Positions 13,270-18,146 of a stretch of 18,146 nt of DNA are shown one piece after another (position 1 is the stretch's first letter; every line of letters begins with the position of its first letter). Below the pieces are notes generated by a model. It worked only from the letters and a program-made list of their open reading frames with translations, searched no databases and was not told the origin of the DNA. The stretch is from an uncultured Bacillaceae bacterium. Lineage in GTDB: Bacteria > Bacillota > Bacilli > Caldalkalibacillales > Caldalkalibacillaceae. Made by a program: the position numbers and the translations under genes. The stretch lies in the NCBI GenBank assembly GCA_937967685.1, contig CALBTX010000238.1:1-18146 (forward strand), given 5' to 3'.

Positions 13270-14763
13270 CTAGACCAAAGTCTCCTTCTCCAGGCCTAAA
13301 AATTGGCGAACAGCCACATCGGTCGCTTCAGTAATGATCTGGTCAATTTCAATGCCCAGAACCGCTGTGCCCTCCGCCCCTGTCACAGGATTGCCCCGTT
13401 GGGTAGCGGCGATCAACAGACCATCAGGCGAATACTTTCGGGTATGCTTGCGGGTGGATGCTTTTCTATTGGAAACAAGCTGCGCGTGCTCGTGCCACAC
13501 TTTCGATTTCGCTTCGACAGCGGAGATGACGGCTTGAACGAACGCCCTGTCGTTTAAATGGCCGTCTATAAACAACATCGTCTGCACGCTTTCAATGACT
13601 CGTTCGGCCGCAGAGGGCTGATCAGGCGTCATCATATCCAAAATCCTGCTTTCAAGCGTGACAATGGCCAAAAAAGCCTTTTCTCCTGCTTCTTTCTCCA
13701 AGATGATCGGATCAGACAGCGCATAATTTGCGGTCATGCCCACAGACTGGCCCACGGGAATATGTCGTTCGGCCAGCCAGCGGCTGACCTTTGCCTGCCG
13801 GCTTGAAGCGGCATCAGTATGGAGAAGACGACATAGAAAAAAATGGGAGGCCCATTCAGAGCCGCTGCCAATGTTTAGATTCGAAAAGGTCTTTAGAGGA
13901 CGTTGAAAATGAACAAGCACGGCGGAATGGTCTTGCTCGATGTCGTACAGGTTGGCAAAGGATGGACGGGATGGGCTGCGATCATGAGCAGGCGAGAGTA
14001 AAAACTGCGGTTTCGGGATTTGAGGATGGGGGTGATGACTCACTTTCACCTGATACACTTCCTGCAAACGGCCTTCGTTTTTCAACAGATGGACATCGCC
14101 AACATCTGTCACTTGTCCTTCCTGCAGTAAAGCGATGCGATCGGCATATAATGAGGCGATATTCACGTCGTGCAAAATGGCGAAGACGGTCAGTGCTTTG
14201 CTCCGTTGCCATTGTTTTAACAGGTTGAGCAGTTGATAGGCATGCTGCAGGTCCAAATGATTGGTCGGTTCGTCCATCAGCAATATGTGAGGATTTTGAG
14301 CCAAAGCTTTTGCTAACAACACCCTTTGTTTCTCCCCGCCGCTCAGCTGACGAAAAGGAGTGAGGCGGTATGGCCACACTTTTGTGATGCGCATGGCTTC
14401 TTTTATCAAGGCGCGATCCTCTGCAGAGAGCCGTTTGAATAATCCTTTTTGATGGGGATAACGCCCCAGAGCAACAATTTCTTCGACATTGAAATCAAAA
14501 GCGATTTGCTCCTCTTGTTCTAATACGGCCATTAGTTGGGCGCGATCAATCGCCGAGTACGCTTGTAAGGGTTTCCCGTCAAGCCATATCTCGCCCTTGT
14601 GTACAGGCAGTACACCGCTTAACATCTTCAGCAACGTTGATTTTCCACTCCCGTTAGGACCGAGCAAGACAAAAAACTCTCCTTTGTCTACTTTAAAGCT
14701 GACATTTTTAATCATGGATCGGTTGTTCGCATATCCCCCAGACACGTGCTTCACTTCGATCAT
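13270..14763 (-). CDS. BtuD-CbiZ fusion: corrinoid importer ATPase and adenosylcobinamide amidohydrolase
   Basis: A two-domain, 497-residue protein. Residues 1-240 form a BtuD/FecE-type ABC ATPase: Walker A GPNGSGKST (35-43), signature LSGGEKQR (140-147), Walker B ILLMDEPTNHLD (160-171) and H-loop His198. A Pro/His-rich linker (about 242-270) leads to a CbiZ-like domain (about 275-490) with NLNIGSGSEW, the PDGLLIAATQRGN strand and the C-terminal TGAEGTAVLGIEIDQIITEATDVAVRQFL. CbiZ hydrolyses adenosylcobinamide to cobyric acid, so imported incomplete corrinoids can be rebuilt with another lower-ligand loop. Fusion would place this enzyme at the mouth of the importer. AAAGGGGG precedes the ATG; the gene follows btuC by 25 bases. 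The CbiZ assignment is from motif layout and context. Confidence 0.87.
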   Translation of the reverse strand: MIEVKHVSGGYANNRSMIKNVSFKVDKGEFFVLLGPNGSGKSTLLKMLSGVLPVHKGEIWLDGKPLQAYSAIDRAQLMAVLEQEEQIAFDFNVEEIVALGRYPHQKGLFKRLSAEDRALIKEAMRITKVWPYRLTPFRQLSGGEKQRVLLAKALAQNPHILLMDEPTNHLDLQHAYQLLNLLKQWQRSKALTVFAILHDVNIASLYADRIALLQEGQVTDVGDVHLLKNEGRLQEVYQVKVSHHPHPQIPKPQFLLSPAHDRSPSRPSFANLYDIEQDHSAVLVHFQRPLKTFSNLNIGSGSEWASHFFLCRLLHTDAASSRQAKVSRWLAERHIPVGQSVGMTANYALSDPIILEKEAGEKAFLAIVTLESRILDMMTPDQPSAAERVIESVQTMLFIDGHLNDRAFVQAVISAVEAKSKVWHEHAQLVSNRKASTRKHTRKYSPDGLLIAATQRGNPVTGAEGTAVLGIEIDQIITEATDVAVRQFLGLEKETLV

Positions 14764-14788
14764 CGTTCAGCCCCCTTTCCTCACGGAT

Positions 14789-15844
14789 CTATCTTTTTCT
14801 CAATAACAATACGGCAAAAACAGGTGCGCCAATGATGGCGGTGATGACGCCGACAGGCAATTCTTGCGGGGCGATGACAGTCCGGGCCGCCAAGTCAGCG
14901 TAAACAAGAAAGGCACCCCCAACGAGCATTGACAGCGGCAACAAATGCCTATGATTCGGACCGATCACCAAGCGGACAAGATGCGGAATGACGAGGCCGA
15001 CAAACCCAATCGTTCCGGAGACAGCCACCGAAGCGCCCGTCAGTAAGGAAGCCCCAAACAGGATCACCATTCTCCTTCGGCGAACGTCCACCCCCAAATG
15101 ATGAGCGGTCTCGTCACCCATAGCCAAAGCGTTCAGCTCCCGGTGGTGAATCAACAGCAGAAGAGAACCGCTGACGAAAAAAGGAAGCAGCAAGCGGATA
15201 TCCTCCCAGCCTCTCCTCCCCACACTGCCCATCAACCAATATAAAATTTGACGCAATTCTTCCCCGCTTAAGGCCACGATCAAGGAGATTAGCGAAGAGA
15301 CAAACGAACTGACGATAATGCCGGCCAGTATGATCGTTTCTATGGCCATACTGCGATTGGAGAGACGGGTCAAAGCAAAAACGACGGCTAAAATGACCAG
15401 TCCGCCAATCATGCCAAACAGAGGAAGCGTAAAACCACCGAATATCGTCAATTGAAAAAAGATGACACTGACCACACCCAAAGCAGCACCGGAAGAAACA
15501 CCAATCGTAAACGGATCAGCCAGAGGGTTGCGCAATAACCCTTGAAAAGCCGCGCCGCTTAACGAGAGGGCCGCCCCGACAAATAAGGCTAGCAGCACCC
15601 TCGGCAAACGGACTTCCCAAATAATCGACTGTATATTCTCTTCAATTCCCCGGGTGGAGCCCCAACCAAACCCTTTTTCCATCATGATTTGTACAATGTG
15701 GGAGACAGGAATATGTACGCTGCTGATGAACAGAGCCGACAGGAGGGAAACAAAGACCAAACCCCCGCTTAAAACATACAGCCATAACATTTTTGAGGTA
15801 AAAAACGTGAAGACAGATCCCTTTGGCAAAGATCCCCACCCCAT
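14789..15844 (-). CDS. btuC: Corrinoid ABC importer permease BtuC
   Basis: A FecCD/BtuC-family membrane permease with about ten transmembrane helices. Family landmarks include RLPRVLLALFVGAALSLSGAAFQGLLRNPLADPFTIGVSSGAALG and the C-terminal SGTIGFVGLVIPHLVRLVIGPNHRHLLPLS. Substrate assignment to corrinoids comes from the cobalamin riboswitch upstream and the cbiZ fusion and adenosyltransferase downstream. The start is uncertain. A reading frame open to 15952 would run through the riboswitch terminator at 15894-15926, so the true start must be after it: ATG 15844 (351 residues, weak ribosome site), an in-frame TTG at 15829 behind GGGGTGGGG, or ATG 15790 just before the first membrane helix. 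No BtuF gene is adjacent. Confidence 0.9.
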   Translation of the reverse strand: MGWGSLPKGSVFTFFTSKMLWLYVLSGGLVFVSLLSALFISSVHIPVSHIVQIMMEKGFGWGSTRGIEENIQSIIWEVRLPRVLLALFVGAALSLSGAAFQGLLRNPLADPFTIGVSSGAALGVVSVIFFQLTIFGGFTLPLFGMIGGLVILAVVFALTRLSNRSMAIETIILAGIIVSSFVSSLISLIVALSGEELRQILYWLMGSVGRRGWEDIRLLLPFFVSGSLLLLIHHRELNALAMGDETAHHLGVDVRRRRMVILFGASLLTGASVAVSGTIGFVGLVIPHLVRLVIGPNHRHLLPLSMLVGGAFLVYADLAARTVIAPQELPVGVITAIIGAPVFAVLLLRKR

Positions 15845-15893
15845 CCGAAACAAGCCCGAAATAAGCGCATTTTTCACGCCTGTCCAAAAGCAC

Positions 15894-15926
15894 AAAAAAA
15901 CGCCGTTCCACGATGGAAAAGGCGTT
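15894..15926 (-). terminator. Riboswitch-controlled intrinsic terminator before btuC
   Basis: On the minus strand AACGCC-TT-TTCCA-TCG-TGGAA-C-GGCGTT forms a long hairpin directly followed by TTTTTT. It lies between the end of the cobalamin riboswitch (about 15989) and the first credible btuC start, the expected place for the expression platform. High adenosylcobalamin would favour its formation and turn the import genes off. I did not identify the competing antiterminator strand with certainty. Confidence 0.85.
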
Positions 15927-15988
15927 AAAAAACTCCACAGACAAAAAGCCAAGCATCCTTCTCCTCGAAAGAATACTGAAGTGAACAG

Positions 15989-16190
15989 CCATCAGGCAGG
16001 TCTCCTGACTTATGCTTCATCGCTTGCGGCTAACACCTTCCCATGAGCAGTCAAATGATCCGCTCACAGTGGTTTTGTCAATAGCCAGCTCCACACTTAC
16101 AGTGGCGGGACCGTGTCGGATTCTCACCGAACTTCCCTTTTCACCCTTGAACAGCTTCGATCCGCCGTCCAAGGGAACCTGATGCCGTAC
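15989..16190 (-). ncRNA. Cobalamin riboswitch (AdoCbl class)
   Basis: On the minus strand the conserved core is present in order: GGCATCAGGTTCCC (5' side), AAAGGGAA, GGTGAGAATCCG, CGGTCCCGCCACTGTAA with the B12-box heptamer GCCACTG at 16100-16106, ATGGGAAGG, and the terminal AAGTCAGGAGACCTGCC near 15995-16012. The length of about 200 bases is normal. With a promoter before it and an intrinsic terminator after it, it should attenuate transcription of btuC, btuD-cbiZ and pduO when adenosylcobalamin is abundant. Confidence 0.95.
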
Positions 16191-16240
16191 ATATTCTTTT
16201 TTCAAGTGCTACTCTCAGAGTGGCATATCCTTCTTTCACC

Positions 16241-16269
16241 ATTATAGGAAAGGAGCGTATTTTTGTAAA
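16241..16269 (-). promoter_or_regulatory. Sigma-A promoter of the B12 riboswitch operon
   Basis: Minus-strand -35 TTTACA (16264-16269, 5 of 6 to consensus), 17-base spacer, and a perfect -10 TATAAT (16241-16246). Transcription would begin near 16234, about 45 bases before the riboswitch core. The promoter lies about 75 bases after the ilvB stop. I see no convincing terminator for ilvB in between, only a T run (16288-16293) without a good stem. Confidence 0.82.
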
Positions 16270-16345
16270 ATGATTTTTCTAAACAAAAAAGGGGCTTACC
16301 GTCAAAACTTTTAACTTCACAGGTGCTGAAACGTCGTCAAGCAAA

Positions 16346-18031
16346 CTAACGATAAATTCCTTTGGCGTTCGGGGAACCCGGGGGGACCATGGGATATACA
16401 TTTTCAACATCATGCACAAAGAAATTGACCACGATCGGGCCCTGGTGGTCCAAGGCATATTTAATGACTGTTTCGGCTTCGTCTGGCGTCCGAACATTGG
16501 TTCCTTCTAGCTTGTAGGCTTTGGCCACCTTGGAGAAATCGGGCGAACTGATCTTAGACTGAAAAATACGTTGATTGTACAGTAGTTCTTGCTGCTGACG
16601 GACAAGACCTAAGTAACCATTATTAAGAATGAATATTTTCAGATCGATATTGTGGTCCTTGATCGTTTGAAACTCCTGAATGTTCATTTGTATGGAGGCA
16701 TCACCGCTGACACAAATAACCGTTTGGTCCGGATTGGCCAGTTTGGCGCCTATCGCCGCAGGCAAACCGTAGCCCATCGTCCCTAGACCGCCGGATGTGA
16801 TCCATTTGCGAGGTTGTTTGACGTGATAAAAATGAGCAGCCCACATTTGATGTTGGCCGACATCGGTAGTGACAAAAGCTTCGCCGTTCGTCCATTCACT
16901 GAGAAGTTGAATGACTGTCTGTGGTTTAAGTATGCTTGGATCCTGTTCGACGGTGAGCCGATGTTCACTGTCCCAAGACCTGATTTGCTCCAGCCAATCG
17001 TGCCGCTCTACAGACGATGGCGTCCTTTCCAAAAGGCTGTTCAGTGCCTGTTTCAAATCAGCGACAATGGGGATATCGATTTCTATATTTTTGCCGATTT
17101 CCGCCGGATCGATATCAATGTGCGCCTTTTTGGACCGCGGTGAAAACTGTTCGATTTTGCCGGTGGCCCGATCATCAAAGCGGACACCACAGGCAATGAG
17201 CAAATCACAGTGGTAAACGGATTGATTGGCGGCATAAGACCCGTGCATGCCAAGCATACCGACAAAGAGCGGATCATCGGCAGGAACTGCCCCCAGACCC
17301 ATCAGCGTGGACACGACCGGAATACTTGTTTTTTTGATAAACGCTCGCAGTTGCGCGGTGGCATCCGCACTGATCACGCCGCCGCCGATATAGAGCAATG
17401 GCTTTTTGGCTTTCTCTATCGCCTGACATAATTTGTTGATTTGTAAAATGTTGGGCTTGATCGTCGGTTGATATCCCGGTATGTACACTTCAGCCGGATG
17501 CTCATACTCCACGCTCTGACCCATCGTATCTTTGGGAAGATCGATTAATACCGGACCTGGCCTCCCCGTTGTGGCAATGTGAAACGCCTCGGCGATCACT
17601 CTGGGAATATCTGCTGCCCGTCTGATCTGATAACTATGCTTCGTCACAGGCATCGTCATCCCCAGCACATCTACTTCTTGAAAGGCGTCCTCTCCAATCG
17701 AATCAGTTGTCACTTGTCCGGTCAAAATGACTAGAGGTGTCGAATCCATATAGGCATCGGCAATACCGGTCACCAAATTGGTCGCTCCCGGACCGGAAGA
17801 GGTGACGACAATGCCTGCTTTTCCCGTTGAACGGGCATACCCTTCGGCTGCATGTATAGCCGCCTGTTCATGCCTGGTCAAAATGTGTTTAATCCCGCTG
17901 TCATATAAGGCATCGTAAAAAGGTAATATGGCGCCTCCCGGATAACCAAAAATAAGGTCTACATTCTGTTTTTGCAAACTCTCAATGAGAATGTGAGACC
18001 CCTGTTTACAACGTTTCATTGGCTTTTCCAC
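16346..18031 (-). CDS. ilvB: Acetolactate synthase large (catalytic) subunit
   Basis: A thiamine-diphosphate enzyme joining pyruvate with pyruvate or 2-oxobutyrate, the first common step of branched-chain amino acid synthesis. The 561-residue protein has the catalytic Glu55 in LTRHEQAAIHAAEGYARS, the SSGPGATNLVTGIADAYMDSTPLV block and the ThDP motif GDASIQMNIQEF...NNG. Where most such enzymes have Trp (RQWQ), this one has Gln480 (LVRQQQELLY), as in E. coli AHAS I; the C-terminus VYPMVPPG also resembles AHAS I. The start is GTG 18031, with GGGAGGG 9 bases before it; ATG 18019 is the alternative. No small regulatory subunit gene follows before the next promoter, unlike the usual ilvBHC order. 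Confidence 0.93.
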   Translation of the reverse strand: MEKPMKRCKQGSHILIESLQKQNVDLIFGYPGGAILPFYDALYDSGIKHILTRHEQAAIHAAEGYARSTGKAGIVVTSSGPGATNLVTGIADAYMDSTPLVILTGQVTTDSIGEDAFQEVDVLGMTMPVTKHSYQIRRAADIPRVIAEAFHIATTGRPGPVLIDLPKDTMGQSVEYEHPAEVYIPGYQPTIKPNILQINKLCQAIEKAKKPLLYIGGGVISADATAQLRAFIKKTSIPVVSTLMGLGAVPADDPLFVGMLGMHGSYAANQSVYHCDLLIACGVRFDDRATGKIEQFSPRSKKAHIDIDPAEIGKNIEIDIPIVADLKQALNSLLERTPSSVERHDWLEQIRSWDSEHRLTVEQDPSILKPQTVIQLLSEWTNGEAFVTTDVGQHQMWAAHFYHVKQPRKWITSGGLGTMGYGLPAAIGAKLANPDQTVICVSGDASIQMNIQEFQTIKDHNIDLKIFILNNGYLGLVRQQQELLYNQRIFQSKISSPDFSKVAKAYKLEGTNVRTPDEAETVIKYALDHQGPIVVNFFVHDVENVYPMVPPGSPNAKGIYR

Positions 18032-18146
18032 GGTTCCATTCCCTCCCGGCTAACATCATCAACTATCTCACATGGGCGACGTTGCTGCCCGATCTGCTCC
18101 CACTCCATTGCAATCGTTTCCAAATAAACGGCTTCCACTATTGTCC
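18016..18146 (-). CDS. Possible 3' end of an upstream gene, overlapping ilvB
   Basis: The only frame open across the last 130 bases reads TIVEAVYLETIAMEWEQIG... to a TGA that overlaps the ilvB start region by 16 bases (ATGA with the second possible ilvB start). Codon use is ordinary. I do not recognise the 42 residues; they do not look like the C-terminus of IlvH, IlvC, IlvD or IlvE. No T-box leader motif is visible here. It could be a real gene end translationally coupled to ilvB, or a chance frame in a leader. Confidence 0.3.
   Translation of the reverse strand, partial: TIVEAVYLETIAMEWEQIGQQRRPCEIVDDVSREGMEPWKSQ

Noticed and set aside
15845..15952. N-terminal extension of btuC
   Set aside because: It would encode the riboswitch terminator and its T run as protein; the extension does not resemble BtuC.
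16288..16310. Terminator after ilvB
   Set aside because: A T run exists on the minus strand but only a 2-bp stem precedes it; not convincing.
18032..18146. T-box or other leader riboswitch before ilvB
   Set aside because: No T-box sequence (AGGGTGGNACCGCG-like) and no terminator hairpin is visible in the available 115 bases; the full upstream region is outside the window.

Overview
This window is almost certainly from a low- to mid-GC Gram-positive bacterium of the order Bacillales, in or near the Bacillaceae. The grounds are strong GGAGG-type ribosome sites, the zinc-dependent SufU scaffold, a yurZ-sufCDSUB cluster, a SigI/RsgI pair and a gcvH-yusI pair, all arranged much as in Bacillus. 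I cannot name the genus. Apart from one small gene, everything lies on the minus strand, so transcription runs from high to low coordinates.

Reading in that direction: (1) 18146-16346 holds the tail of an unidentified ORF overlapping ilvB, an acetolactate synthase large subunit of the E. coli AHAS-I active-site type with no small subunit after it. (2) 16269-12617 is a vitamin B12 block: sigma-A promoter, cobalamin riboswitch, intrinsic terminator, btuC, a btuD-cbiZ fusion and a PduO-type adenosyltransferase. Together these would import corrinoids, remodel cobinamides and make adenosylcobalamin. No BtuF binding protein is present. (3) 12542-9978 encodes an ABC-2 ATPase/permease pair and a HisJ-like PHP phosphatase, with no visible terminator before the next genes. 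(4) 9859-9078 is yusI (ArsC/Spx-like) followed by gcvH, then a strong terminator.

(5) 8809-8390 is an unrecognised Cys-containing protein with its own terminator. (6) 8278-6374 is the sigI-rsgI stress operon behind a textbook sigma-I promoter and a leader carrying an unusual degenerate repeat array. (7) 6231-6377, on the plus strand, is a 48-residue coiled-coil microprotein antisense to the rsgI 3' UTR. (8) 5961-21 is yurZ, a bidirectional terminator, a complex regulatory region with PerR-like, palindromic and helically phased repeat elements, and the complete sufCDSUB iron-sulfur cluster assembly operon.

The most exciting observation is in yusI. Its reading frame is full length (119 codons) and intact except for one in-frame UGA, which falls exactly on the first, catalytic cysteine of the CxxC motif. 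Directly downstream, at the distance expected for a bacterial SECIS element, is a perfect 7-bp hairpin with a GGA loop. The gene is therefore a strong candidate for a selenocysteine-containing ArsC/Spx-like redox protein (Sec-x-x-Cys). Conventional gene calling would shorten it to a GTG-started fragment lacking the active site. A simple nonsense mutation or a sequencing error is the alternative, and the rest of the genome (selA, selB, selC, selD) would decide.
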